Source: Pseudomonas sp. PSB18
GTDB lineage: Bacteria; Pseudomonadota; Gammaproteobacteria; Pseudomonadales; Pseudomonadaceae
Direction of reading: 5' to 3'
Length of the DNA: 64,000 nt
Assembly: GCF_014596565.1 (NCBI RefSeq)
Contig: NZ_NOIN01000012.1
Location: 62,001 to 126,000 of the forward strand
Both the position numbers and the translations under genes were made by a program. Position 1 is the stretch's first letter. The number at the start of each line of letters is the position of its first letter. Positions 27,674 to 37,800 of the stretch are shown piece after piece. The notes under the pieces were generated by a model. The model was not told where the DNA came from. It worked only from the letters and a program-made list of their open reading frames with translations, and did no database searches.

Positions 27674-30208
27674 ATGTTACCGATGACACCCATCGCGGGT
27701 GCGCTCGCGCTGTTATTGTGCGCGAGCGCATTGGCCGCGCCGACTGCCCCCGGTACCACGCCGAGTAGCCTGCTGTCCCAGGCCAAGGGCCTGCCGGCGG
27801 AGTTTGAAGCGCACTTTTTCGATGTGCCACTGGCCGTTCGTATTGAGCTCAATCAACAGTACCTCGGTGAAGCCATGGTGGTCTTGACGCGGGATGATCG
27901 CATTACGCTGCTCGAGTTCACCGACACCCACGACAGCACGATCAAGGCCGCCGAGCGGGACCAATGGGAACAGACACTCAAACAGGGACAACTGTTAGGT
28001 GCCTGTGAAAAGAACTGCACCGCCGGGCTGCTTGCAGTGCACTACAGTCTTGAAAACTCACTGGTGTCGATCCTCACTCGGGATGTCGAGCGCGGTACCG
28101 AAACCCAGCGTTATCACGACCAGCCTCAGGGCGGCAGCCTCGGCCTGATCTTCAACAACCAACTCAACCTCAACGGTGGCCAGGAACAGGACACCGGTGG
28201 CCGCTATGGCCTCAACGCCAGTTCCAGCGTGGGCAACTGGAGCCAGTCCATGGATCTCCAGCTCTCGCGCCTGGGTGGGCCGGACGACAAGCTCTACCAC
28301 GCCGTTTATGAGCTGTTCACCCAACGTGAACTGGAAGGGCATTTTTTCCGCCTGGGGTATTTCACCCCCAGCTCCGATGGCTTGAACCGCCAGATCCGTT
28401 CGTTCGGCGCCAATCCGGACACTGCCTTGGGCGTGATGTACGGCAGCTCGGACAGCCTGGTCATCGAAAACCCCAAGCCCAGCGTCTACCCCATTTACGT
28501 CACCGCCAGCCGTCAGGCTTCGGTAGAGATTTATCGCAGCGGCCTGCTGATCAATACCCAGGCCGTCAGCGCAGGCCTGCAGAGCCTGGACACCCGCCCG
28601 TTGCCCGGCGGCATCTATGAAGTGGAAGTGCGGCTGATCGAGGACGGACAGACCACTGCCACCAGTCAGGAACTGGTCTACAAACCGAACAATTGGAGCA
28701 GCACCGAGGAGCGCTGGCGCTACAACCTGTTCGCCGGTCGCGAAACCCGGCTCTGGAGCAATTGGGAAGACCAGCCCTCGGGATTCACGACGGCGGGGTT
28801 TGGCGTCAACTACCTGCTGCACCCCAGGGTCATCGTCGGCGGTTCCACGCGCCAGGTGCAGGACAGACTGCAACTCGGCACGTCGGTGGACTGGACGCTG
28901 GCTTCCCACACCAGTCTGTATGCCAACGTCTATCACACCGAGCAGTATGGCAACGGCATGGACGTGCAAGCCCTGTACAGCTACGGCCAGGGCAGCCTCG
29001 TCGCCAGCCACAACCGCAGCTGGCTGGACACCCGCAATACCTACGAGATCCTGCCGGATGGCACCCGCATCCGGCAACGCAACGTGTTCGTCGGCCAGAC
29101 CAGCAACTCATCGCTGTCGGTCAATCATCGCTTGAACAACAAGTCCTCCATCAACGGACGGCTGGCCTATAGCGAAGGCAATGTCCAGGGCGCGGGCCTG
29201 GACCTGGGGTGGACCCAGCGCGGCAAGTTGCGTGGCAGCGATGCCAACTGGCGGCTGTCGGTGTTCGATCGTCCCGGCACCTCGAGTACCAGCGACCGGC
29301 GCAATCGTGGCGTGGACCTGAGCTTCAGCGTGGCCTTGGGCGGACCGGGCGAATACTGGTCGGGCAGCATCGGCACGCGCACTTCTCGCGAAGGTGACCG
29401 GGACAACAATGCGTCGCTGACCTATCGCCGCGACCTCCAGGATCACGTGCTGCAAAGCGTCTCCGGCACGGCGCTGGCCGATACCTATGGCGTGGGCATG
29501 TCCGGCATTGCCAGCTTCAGCACTGAGTCGGTCTATGGCGACGGCTTCCTCCAGCGCTCGTCCTATAACGACAACCTCACCGGCGGCCTGAACCTCAGCA
29601 GCACCGTGGCCGTTGGCGGCCAGAAAGCCGTCTTCACCGGCGTGCCCCAGGGCCGTGGCGCAGGGATGATCGTCGATGTGGAAACCGACCTGGACGACAT
29701 CGTCCTGCGCGCCGACGACCTGACCGGCGGCAGTACCACTTTGCATCCGGGCCGTAACTTCGTGCCGATCACCGCCTACCGCAACAGCATGGTCACCTTC
29801 GACTTCGAGGGCGTGCATCCACCGGCGGCGAGCATCGAGCCGGCACGCACCCGTTATCACCTGAACAAAGGCGGCGTGGACTACCGCAAGGTCAGCGTGA
29901 TGAAAACCGTGACCGTGCTCGGGCGCCTGCTGGACGAACAGGGGCAACCGCTCAAGGGCCACCACGTGATCAACCACGCCAGCCGCGGCGTCAGCGAGGC
30001 GGACGGATTCTTCTCCATGGAGATGAATGCCGCGTCCCCGACCCTGGAGGTGCGCTACGGCAACGAGTTGTTCTGCCGCTTCCGCCTCGACCCGGAAACC
30101 GCCAGCGACGAAGGCGATGTGTTGATGATCGGCGATTTGCATTGCACGCCGGACAGCCTGGCCGATAGCTCGCTGGCCGCGGCCGACCCGGTCAAGCAGC
30201 GTTCATGA
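27674..30208 (+). CDS. CS1-type pilus outer-membrane usher
   Basis: 844 residues from the ATG at 27674. The in-frame TTG just before it is less likely. A signal peptide spans about 1-21. The large beta-rich body is the pore through which pilins are assembled. C-terminal plug/domain features include DDIVLRADDLTGGSTTLHPG, then KTVTVLGRLLDEQGQPLKGH and a Cys pair near the end (LFCRF, DLHC). It is of the CooC/CfaC/TcfC type and not the FimD type. It is second in the operon. A REPIN separates it from the first adhesin gene. Confidence 0.92.
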   Translation: MLPMTPIAGALALLLCASALAAPTAPGTTPSSLLSQAKGLPAEFEAHFFDVPLAVRIELNQQYLGEAMVVLTRDDRITLLEFTDTHDSTIKAAERDQWEQTLKQGQLLGACEKNCTAGLLAVHYSLENSLVSILTRDVERGTETQRYHDQPQGGSLGLIFNNQLNLNGGQEQDTGGRYGLNASSSVGNWSQSMDLQLSRLGGPDDKLYHAVYELFTQRELEGHFFRLGYFTPSSDGLNRQIRSFGANPDTALGVMYGSSDSLVIENPKPSVYPIYVTASRQASVEIYRSGLLINTQAVSAGLQSLDTRPLPGGIYEVEVRLIEDGQTTATSQELVYKPNNWSSTEERWRYNLFAGRETRLWSNWEDQPSGFTTAGFGVNYLLHPRVIVGGSTRQVQDRLQLGTSVDWTLASHTSLYANVYHTEQYGNGMDVQALYSYGQGSLVASHNRSWLDTRNTYEILPDGTRIRQRNVFVGQTSNSSLSVNHRLNNKSSINGRLAYSEGNVQGAGLDLGWTQRGKLRGSDANWRLSVFDRPGTSSTSDRRNRGVDLSFSVALGGPGEYWSGSIGTRTSREGDRDNNASLTYRRDLQDHVLQSVSGTALADTYGVGMSGIASFSTESVYGDGFLQRSSYNDNLTGGLNLSSTVAVGGQKAVFTGVPQGRGAGMIVDVETDLDDIVLRADDLTGGSTTLHPGRNFVPITAYRNSMVTFDFEGVHPPAASIEPARTRYHLNKGGVDYRKVSVMKTVTVLGRLLDEQGQPLKGHHVINHASRGVSEADGFFSMEMNAASPTLEVRYGNELFCRFRLDPETASDEGDVLMIGDLHCTPDSLADSSLAAADPVKQRS

Positions 30209-30210
30209 GT

Positions 30211-30298
30211 TGTGGGAGCAAGGCTTGCCCGCGATGAACGATAACGCCGTTCGCGTGAAGACCGAGGCGCCTGCATCGCGGGCAAGCCTTGCTCCCAC
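30211..30298. repeat. REPIN inside the pilus operon
   Basis: TGTGGGAGCAAGGCTTGCCC at the left and GGCAAGCCTTGCTCCCA at the right fold into a long hairpin directly after the usher stop and 59 bp before the first adhesin start. Confidence 0.88.
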
Positions 30299-30356
30299 TG
30301 TGAAATTTTCTCCCAAAAACTTGCAGGGATTTGCTTTGACGTATGAGGTTGTATAA

Positions 30357-31613
30357 ATGAAATTCTTATCGGTAGCCGTGAGCAGCGTGGTCTCGATGCT
30401 GTTGCTTGCCTGCGTGCCTGCTGCCAATGCCGTGAACCAGAATATCAGCGCGATATTCAGGCCCGATGCTTCGAAGCCAAACCTGAATCAATTTACCAAT
30501 ACCACCCCGGTCAGTGGCTATTGCACCTTCTATCCGGCGGATTGCGCGGCCACCAAGATATTCAGTATTCAGTTGCCTGTCCGCTTCAGTTCGGTCGCCC
30601 CTATTCAGGCGAATCACACTGACTACCGGCAAGGAGCGACGTTCAAGGTACCCGCCAACTGGCGTACCGCCCAGGTGACTCATGTCGGTACCGGTGAAAC
30701 TGAAACCGTTGAAGTACGCTTTTCGGGAATCGGCTCGAGATACCGTCTTCCAATGAACGTGCTCGACCTGATAGGTAATCCAAACATAGACCTTACGTTG
30801 GCACACAACCGGTTATGGGGCGGTTATGGGCACAGTTGGGTGAACCCCCCTTCACCTTGCGGATATACCGGTCACGGAGGTTTGAACGCAACGACTTACC
30901 GGTTTTTCTGGAAGACCCGGGTCGAAGCGGCTTGCTCCAAAAAGAGTAGTTTTCTGATCCCCAGCCTGGTCTACGACTATCTGGACTTCGCCTACGAATT
31001 GCGCACCCCGAACCCGCTGAAAATGTCGAGTGGTTTGTACACGGGTTCTTTGACCTACAACATTGGGCCGGGCCAGGATCTGGACATGGGCGACATCATG
31101 ATCCCCTCCGATCCGATACTCACGTTCGATTTCAAGCTGACTGTCGAGCACACCCTCAAGGTCGAAGTCCCCCCCGGCGGCAATCGTGTGGAGCTGGTGC
31201 CCCAGGAAGGCTGGCAATCCTGGCTCAACAGCGGACGCAAGCCCACACGGCTGTTCCGTGACCAGCGCTTTCATATTTCCGCCTCATCCCGTTTCAAGAT
31301 GGCGCTCGAATGCCAGTACATCAGTGGCAACACCTGCGCGATCGCCGAAACCGACACCGGGCATACCGTGCCGGTGGATGTCGCCGTGACCCTTCCCGAT
31401 GGCTTGACGGACGGCGCCGGGCAACCGGTCAACCGCCGGCGACTGCTGCGTGATGGCAGTGGCACCGAATTGTTCCAGCCCGGCTTATACGTCGACCGCC
31501 GACTCGGGATGCTGCATTTCGAAGTAGGCCGCAGCAGCGTCGAAGCGATGCTTGACACGGGCGCCACGCGTTACGCCGGCGATGTCACGGTGATCTGGGA
31601 TTCGGAAGTTTAA
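30357..31613 (+). CDS. CS1-type pilus tip adhesin (first paralogue)
   Basis: 418 residues with a signal peptide ending near ANA (MKFLSVAVSSVVSMLLLACV). It is predicted to sit at the pilus tip, like CfaE/CooD: an N-terminal adhesin domain (about 27-240) and a C-terminal pilin domain that receives the donor strand of the next subunit (about 250-418). Conserved elements include NTTPVSGYCTFYPADC, ELRTPNPLKMSSG, LVPQEGWQSWLNSGRKPTRL and VTVIWDSEV. It is followed 46 bp later by a second paralogue. The receptor is unknown. Confidence 0.88.
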   Translation: MKFLSVAVSSVVSMLLLACVPAANAVNQNISAIFRPDASKPNLNQFTNTTPVSGYCTFYPADCAATKIFSIQLPVRFSSVAPIQANHTDYRQGATFKVPANWRTAQVTHVGTGETETVEVRFSGIGSRYRLPMNVLDLIGNPNIDLTLAHNRLWGGYGHSWVNPPSPCGYTGHGGLNATTYRFFWKTRVEAACSKKSSFLIPSLVYDYLDFAYELRTPNPLKMSSGLYTGSLTYNIGPGQDLDMGDIMIPSDPILTFDFKLTVEHTLKVEVPPGGNRVELVPQEGWQSWLNSGRKPTRLFRDQRFHISASSRFKMALECQYISGNTCAIAETDTGHTVPVDVAVTLPDGLTDGAGQPVNRRRLLRDGSGTELFQPGLYVDRRLGMLHFEVGRSSVEAMLDTGATRYAGDVTVIWDSEV

Positions 31614-31659
31614 AGGGCATGGATTGGCCAGCCTGAGGCGAAAGGAAGGTGAGGGATTG

Positions 31660-32904
31660 ATGAAAGGTCTACCAGTAGCAGTGCGTAGTGTGGTTTCGGT
31701 GATGTTATTGGCCGGCGCATCGACGGCCCATGCCGTGAGCAAGGAGATCACCGCAGTCTTCAGGCCCGACCCTTCGAAGCCCAACGAGAATACCTTTCGC
31801 AATACCACGCCGGTCTCGGGTTATTGCGCCTTTTACCCAGCCGACTGTGAAAGGGAGAACATGTCCAGCCTTCAGTGGAACATCAACTCGTATTCCAACG
31901 CGCCCATCCAGGCCAATCATGCGGATCTGCGGCAAGGGGCGATATTCCATGTGCCTGCCAATTGGCGTCTGGCGCAGGTCACCCATACCGGCACGGGCGA
32001 GACTGAAATCGTCCAGGTGCGCATCGCCGGCATCGGCTCCATGTACGACCTTGGGGTCAGCGCTATTGACTTGGTCGGAGGTGGCGTGGACATGGGGACC
32101 GCCCATGCGATGTTGTGGGGATCTACCTGGAAGTACGCCCCCGCACCTTGTCGATCCAGCAGTCAATCGAGTCTGAGCGACCGTACCTACATCTTCTTCT
32201 GGAAAACCCCGGTCGAAGGAAGCTGTGCCAAAAGGGCCCGGTACCTGATCCCGGGCATGGAGTACACCTCCATGAACTTCGCCTACGAACTGCGCACTCC
32301 CAACCCGTTGAAGATGTCGTCCGGCCAGTACACCGGCTCCCTGGTCTATGGTCTCGGCCCGAGGCAGGACTTCGACTTCGGTGATGTGATGATCCCCAAT
32401 GAATCGGTGATCACCCTCAATTTCAAACTGGACGTCGAACACAATCTCAAGGTGGAGGTGCCTCCCGGCGGCAACCGGGTGGAACTGGTGCCGCAGGAAG
32501 GTTGGCAAGCCTGGCTGAACAGCGGACGCAAACCGACGCGGCTGTTTCGTGACCAGCGCTTCCATATCTCGACTTCTTCGCGTTTCAAGATGGGGCTCGA
32601 ATGCCAATACATCAGTGGCAATACCTGCGCGATCACTGAAACCGGCACCGGCCATGCCGTGCCGGTGGGCATCAAGGTGACGCTGCCCGAAGGCCTGACC
32701 GACGCCGCCGGGCAACCGGTCAGTCAGCGTCCGTTGCGGCTTGACGGCAGCGGAACCGAGCTGTTCCAGCCGGGATTCTATGTCGACCGCAGGTTGGGAA
32801 TGCTGCACTTCGAAGTGGCCCAGGGCAGCGTCGAGCAGATGCTGGACACCGGCGCCAAGGCTTACTCCGGCAGCGTCACGGTGATCTGGGATTCGGAAGT
32901 CTAG
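31660..32904 (+). CDS. CS1-type pilus tip adhesin (second paralogue)
   Basis: 414 residues from the ATG at 31660, preceded by AAGGAAGGTGAGGG. An in-frame TTG at 31624 gives no better signal peptide. The signal peptide ends near AHA. It has the same two-domain plan as the preceding gene. The C-terminal 150 residues are nearly the same (LVPQEGWQAWLNSGRKPTRL, ECQYISGNTCAI, VTVIWDSEV), while residues about 80-220 differ much more. This is a tandem gene duplication with divergence in the predicted ligand-binding half. Confidence 0.88.
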   Translation: MKGLPVAVRSVVSVMLLAGASTAHAVSKEITAVFRPDPSKPNENTFRNTTPVSGYCAFYPADCERENMSSLQWNINSYSNAPIQANHADLRQGAIFHVPANWRLAQVTHTGTGETEIVQVRIAGIGSMYDLGVSAIDLVGGGVDMGTAHAMLWGSTWKYAPAPCRSSSQSSLSDRTYIFFWKTPVEGSCAKRARYLIPGMEYTSMNFAYELRTPNPLKMSSGQYTGSLVYGLGPRQDFDFGDVMIPNESVITLNFKLDVEHNLKVEVPPGGNRVELVPQEGWQAWLNSGRKPTRLFRDQRFHISTSSRFKMGLECQYISGNTCAITETGTGHAVPVGIKVTLPEGLTDAAGQPVSQRPLRLDGSGTELFQPGFYVDRRLGMLHFEVAQGSVEQMLDTGAKAYSGSVTVIWDSEV

Positions 32905-32961
32905 TGGCCTGCCGGCCAAATTTCTAATGAGTTGCGTTTAATGCATGAGGTTAAGCAAGTG

Positions 32962-33705
32962 ATGAAACAGCTATGGGCATGGGTTGGTTTTTCCCTGTTT
33001 TGCGGCGTGGCCCACGCCGGTCCGCAGATTGGTGTCGGGGTGGTTTACGACTACCTGGACGGCAACAAGACCACGTACATGAAACGGGTGTTCAACGGCG
33101 GCACGTCGACGGCTTTCGTCAAGGTGAACATCCTGGAAATCATCTACAACGAAGACGGCACCTACAGCGAGGTGCCCCTGCAGAACCAGGCCAGTGCCCA
33201 AGCCAAGGATGGCCTGATGGCCAGCCCGGCGCGCCTGATCGTGCCGGCCAACGGTGTGCAAGGCACGCGGTTGCTGTTCATGGGCAACCGCGACAAGGAG
33301 CGTTACTTCCGTGTGCGTTTCGTGCCGGTGGTGCCGGAAGCGGAGGACGAATTCGCCGTCAGCGCGGAGGAGCGCGAAGCGTATAAAAAAGAGCGCGTGG
33401 CGGCCGGGGTCAAGGTCCTGGCGGGGTACGGCACGGTGTTCTTCGTGCGGCCCAAGGACACCCGCTTCGACACCGTGATCGATAACAACGCCAATCGCTA
33501 CGTGCTGCGCAACAACGGCAACAGCGTGGTGGTGGTCGATGAGTTCAAGGACTGCGAAGCGAAGAAAGAGAACGAGTGCCGGCCGACCACCAAGCACCAC
33601 GTCATGACCGGCCGCACGTTCTCGTTCGACAAGGAGGCGGGGCGTGAATATCGCTTCACCCTGATCGAAGGCGGCAAGACCCAGAACGTCGAGATCAAGG
33701 GCTGA
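32962..33705 (+). CDS. CS1-type periplasmic pilus chaperone
   Basis: 247 residues from the ATG at 32962, which gives a clean signal peptide (MKQLWAWVGFSLFCGVAHA). An ATG at 32941 is the alternative. The protein is a two-domain immunoglobulin-like chaperone of the CfaA/CooB type (SPARLIVPANGVQGTRLLFM, ERYFRVRFVPVVPEAEDEF, RPKDTRFDTVIDNNANRYVL). It delivers pilins and adhesins to the usher. It comes after the adhesins here, whereas in CFA/I-type operons the chaperone gene comes first. Confidence 0.9.
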   Translation: MKQLWAWVGFSLFCGVAHAGPQIGVGVVYDYLDGNKTTYMKRVFNGGTSTAFVKVNILEIIYNEDGTYSEVPLQNQASAQAKDGLMASPARLIVPANGVQGTRLLFMGNRDKERYFRVRFVPVVPEAEDEFAVSAEEREAYKKERVAAGVKVLAGYGTVFFVRPKDTRFDTVIDNNANRYVLRNNGNSVVVVDEFKDCEAKKENECRPTTKHHVMTGRTFSFDKEAGREYRFTLIEGGKTQNVEIKG

Positions 33706-33751
33706 CGGTGACCGTCGTCGAACCGTCGTTGACGCAAGAGGTAAATCAAAC

Positions 33752-34234
33752 ATGATCAAGACACGGCTACGTCCCCTCGCATTGACGGCCCTGCTGATGC
33801 CCTGGACCTCGGTCTGGGGGGCGGTCGAGCGGGAAACCTTCGAACTCTACGTGACCATCCCGACGGCCGACTTTTATGTGTTGCCCCTCGACCCGCAGTT
33901 GGTCCAGCGGGAACAGCGGCTGCCGTTCAGCACCATCACCTCGGACTTGAGCCCGTTGCGGGCCACTTACGAGGTGAAGAACAGCAACGGCTCCATTGGT
34001 GCCCGCCTCGGGGAGGAGGCGTACTTGTCCAATGGCCGTGATCGCATCGACCTGCGCGTGCGCTTCAACGGCGTGGTACTGACCCTGGATTCCGCCCAGG
34101 TGGTCACGGCCGCCGAGGCGCGGCCGGGCCGACAGGTGCCGCTGGAAATCGCCGCCATCAAGCCCGATGACGACTATAAGCCCGGCGACTACTACGGCAC
34201 GGTGCACATGGTGTTCGACGCCACGGCGCCGTAG
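33752..34234 (+). CDS. Divergent CS1-type minor pilin
   Basis: 160 residues with a signal peptide ending near VWG. The mature sequence shares the architecture of the operon's major pilins (FELYVTIPTADFYVLPLD, LRATYEVKNSNGSIGARLGE, VHMVFDATAP) but little exact sequence. It is likely a minor, adaptor or terminating subunit. AGAGG lies upstream of the ATG. It is placed between the chaperone gene and the second major pilin. Confidence 0.82.
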   Translation: MIKTRLRPLALTALLMPWTSVWGAVERETFELYVTIPTADFYVLPLDPQLVQREQRLPFSTITSDLSPLRATYEVKNSNGSIGARLGEEAYLSNGRDRIDLRVRFNGVVLTLDSAQVVTAAEARPGRQVPLEIAAIKPDDDYKPGDYYGTVHMVFDATAP

Positions 34235-34343
34235 GGCACTCGGCCCCTGTGCCCGGCGCCACAGGTTCTGTGTCTGGACAGTGATTGCGGAGCACTGGCG
34301 TTACTTCTCCGCTTTTCAAATACAAAATAAAAGGATGTTAAGC

Positions 34344-34838
34344 ATGTTCAAGCAATTCGTATCCGTTACTGCTCTGGTCACTGCGGCCTTGAGTCCTTCG
34401 CTGGCATGGGGGGCTGATGATGCACGTTCAGCCATCCATATCAGCGCGAACATTCCGACCCAGCAGTTTCATGTGCAGCCACGGGATCCGGAATTCGGTA
34501 AGGACGAATACATGTATTACGATCCGATCAAGAATACTCTGAGCACCCTGCGCCAGACCTACGACGTGAAAAATACCGACGGGTCGATCCATGCGTACCT
34601 GCCCGAGGATCAGCCTGACTTGAGCAACGGTGCCCAAGCTATTCCCCTGCGCGTCCTGTTCAATAATGTGCGCCTGAGCGCCGTGCCGGTTGAAGTGGTG
34701 GACGATGCTTCGTCAACGCCAGGTACGCAGGCCGAGATGGTCATCAGACCTGATGCCATGCCTACAAACCTTCAGGGAGGCTTATACACAGTAGGCTTTA
34801 CCGTGATCTTCGACGCGGTGCCTCGGGTGACGCCGTAA
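34344..34838 (+). CDS. CS1-type major fimbrial subunit (second copy)
   Basis: 164 residues from the ATG at 34344 (MFKQFVSVTALVTAALSPSL), chosen because AAGGA lies 8-9 bases upstream. An ATG at 34335 overlaps that site. The mature N-terminus (DDARSAIHISANIPTQQFHV) is nearly the same as that of the first pilin, as is VVDDASSTPGTQAEM. It diverges in surface segments (DPEFGKDEYMYYDPIKNTL). It is the last gene of the pilus operon. Its stop is 12 bp from the stop of the convergent penicillin-binding protein gene, and I see no terminator between them. Confidence 0.9.
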   Translation: MFKQFVSVTALVTAALSPSLAWGADDARSAIHISANIPTQQFHVQPRDPEFGKDEYMYYDPIKNTLSTLRQTYDVKNTDGSIHAYLPEDQPDLSNGAQAIPLRVLFNNVRLSAVPVEVVDDASSTPGTQAEMVIRPDAMPTNLQGGLYTVGFTVIFDAVPRVTP

Positions 34839-34850
34839 TCCGCACGTTCC

Positions 34851-37800
34851 TTACTGGCGCGCCACCAACGGCGTGCACTGGGTGTGACTGCCCGGCTGCA
34901 AGTACGGCATGAGAAATGGCGCCATCCCTTTGAGCACCTGCACCGGCAAGGCCGAGGTGAACTTGAAGTTCTGCGCCGAGGCCCCCGGTACATAGGCGGT
35001 GAGGGTGCCGAAATGGCTGTCGCCGATGTAGAACACGAAGGTGGCCGTGCGGTTGATCGACTTGGAGCTGAGGATGCGCCCACCGGCGCCGATGGCTTCG
35101 ATACGGTTGTCGCCAGTGCCGGTCTTGCCGCCCATGGCCAACGGCGTACCGTCGGCCAGTTTGAAACTGCCGGCCACCCGTTTCGCGGTGCCGGCATCCA
35201 CCACCTGGGACAACGCACCGCGCAGGGCCTGGGCCACTTCCGCCGGCATCACGCGTTTGCCTTTATCCGGGTCGTTGATCAGTTGCGTTTCGTAGGGGGT
35301 GTCGACGGCAAAGTGCAGGCTGTCGACCCGCAGTGCCGGTTGACGGATACCGTCGTTGAGAATGGTGCCCACCAGCTCCGCCAGTGCGGCGGGGCGGTCA
35401 CCGGAGCTGCCGATGGCCGTGGCCAGCGAAGGCACGAGATGGTCGAACGGGTAGCCGACTTTTTGCCAACGCTGGTGGATATCCAGGAACGCTTCGATCT
35501 CGAGCATGGTGCGGATACGACTATCACGGGCGCTCTTGTGCCGGCTCTTGAACAGCCAGCTGTAGACTTCCTGGCGTTCGAACTCACTGGCCTTGACGAT
35601 CTGGCTGAACTTGGCGTCCGGGTTGTTCAGCAGGTAACCCATCAACCATAGATCGAGCGGGTGGACCTTGGCGATAAAGCCCTGGTCCGGCAGGTCATAG
35701 GCGCCGGGACCGTAGCTCTGGTAGAGCCGCTCCAGGCGTTCGTCGGTGAGTTTCTCGGCGTTCTTGGCTGATTGCAGATGCGAACGCACGAAGCGGTTGA
35801 AGCTGTCCTGGCTGTCGTTGGGAAAGAAATAGCGGTGCACGGCGGCCAGGCGGATCGCCGTGGGGTGCATGCTGTCGAGAAAGGTTTCGAGGCGCTGGCT
35901 GGTGTCCTTCTTCTGATACTTCTTCCAGAACCTGAGCAGAAACGAGGTGCCTTCGCGGTCAGCGAATTGGGCCAGGTATTCCTGGCGCCGTGGGTCACTG
36001 TCGTCCTTGAGCAATTCGGCGCTGCTGTTGGGCCCGGCATAAGTGGCGTAGCGCACCAGGTCGCGCATCAGGCGGATGAACGGCAGGTTGATCGACTCGC
36101 GCAGGGCATCGCGCAAGGTGGGGTTGCGGCCGTTGTCCTCGCTGCGGAAGTTGTGGAAGGTGTGCAGCCCGCCGCCGGTAAAGAACGCCTCGCCAGGGCT
36201 GGCGGAATAGGTCCGATCCAACGCCGCCTCGAGCATCTTCGGCAGGCTGCGGTCGCTGTTCTGGATCAGGTAGTCGACAGCCCAGCGGGACAGGCGATCC
36301 TGTTCGGCGACCTCGACTTTTTTCAGCGCCGCCGGGGTTTCAGCACCATAGCGGTCGTGCAGCTCGGCGATGATCTGCAAATAGGTGGTGAGTACCCGCA
36401 ACTTGGCGGTGGAACCGAGTTCGAGTTTGCTGCCTTCGTTGATGTCGAAAGGCTGGTCGGTGCTATCGGTCTGCACCCGCACGCGCGAACCGTCCGGCGT
36501 CAGTTCCAGCAGGGTAAAGCTGTAGCGCACCTGGGTGGTGCTGGTGGGGGTGAGCAGGCGTTCTCCCATCAGGCCGATCTCGGTCGCGAAGGCCGGGTCG
36601 GCCAGGCGCTTGAGGTACTCGGTGGCCTGGGTCTGCAGATCGTTCTGCAAGGTGCTGGTGGCGGACAGGTCCAGGCGATCGAGGTCATACAACGGCCGGT
36701 CGAGCAGCGTGGCGAGTCGACTGCGGGCGGCGCTGATGCCTTTGTTGGTTTCGTTGGGCTGGATCGTCGGTTGCTGCACCCAATCGCGATAACTGACCTG
36801 GCTCGCCAGGGCGGCATCGGCCAGGGCGCCGTCGATCACACCGTTCTGGGCCAGCAGCCGGATGTGGCTGTCCGTCAGGCTCGCCAGTTCGTCGTGCCCC
36901 TTGGACAGGTAATGGGAAGGGCGGCGCTGGGCGATCATCAACGACAGCATCTGCCGCAAGGCCAGGCCCTTTTCCGCCAGGCTCCGCGGATCGGTGGCGG
37001 TGCTGAACAACTGCTCATTGGCCCGGTTGAAGTCGGCGCCGTACCAGACCCGCAAACCTTCGGCCATGCCATGGACCTCTCCATGCCCCGGCACGGCGGA
37101 CAGCGGCACGCTGTTGAGGTAATCGCGCACAATCCGCTGCCGCGCCTCGAGGGTCTGCGGACCGGTCCGATAAGCGCGCACGCTGGCGGAAATCATCTGG
37201 CGGATTTTCTCACCCCCCGAGACCGTCAGGCCATCGGGGGAGTGGCGGTACTTTTCCAATTGCGTCGCCAGGGTGCTGCCCCCGGCGGACTGTCCCGGCA
37301 AGCTCAACAGCTTGGCCACCTGCGACCACGCCGCCATGCCGAAGCGCGGCCAATCCACCGCCGGGTTGGCCTGGGGCTGGCGGGGATCGAGCAGGAAGCG
37401 GTTTTCGATGAACAGCAGGCTTTGCACCACCACGGGGGGGATGGCGTCGAAACTCGCATACAGCTGTTGTGGGTACTTGAACTGATACAGCGGCGCGGCA
37501 CGGCAATCGGTGATGGTCAGGCCGGCCTGGATCTTTTCCGTATAGGGCACGAACAGGCCTTTTCCGATGTAGTCCATCAAGGCCGGCGAAAACCGCGTCT
37601 GGGTCTGGATCACGTAGTTGCGCTTGAGCAGTCGCGGCAGGAACTCCCCCAGCGAGCTGTAGCCCAGCCGCCGATCGAATGGGCCAGCACCGGGATAGAC
37701 AATGGCATCGCTGGGCCCCGGTTGCAGCGAGTAGCTCAGGGAGGCCGCGTACTTGCTGATCTCCCTGGCCTGAAACCTGGAGGTACGCATTTCCTTGGCC

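Noticed and set aside
30211..30298. REP hairpins considered as intrinsic terminators
   Set aside because: No T run follows the stems, and the same elements occur on both sides of genes regardless of direction.
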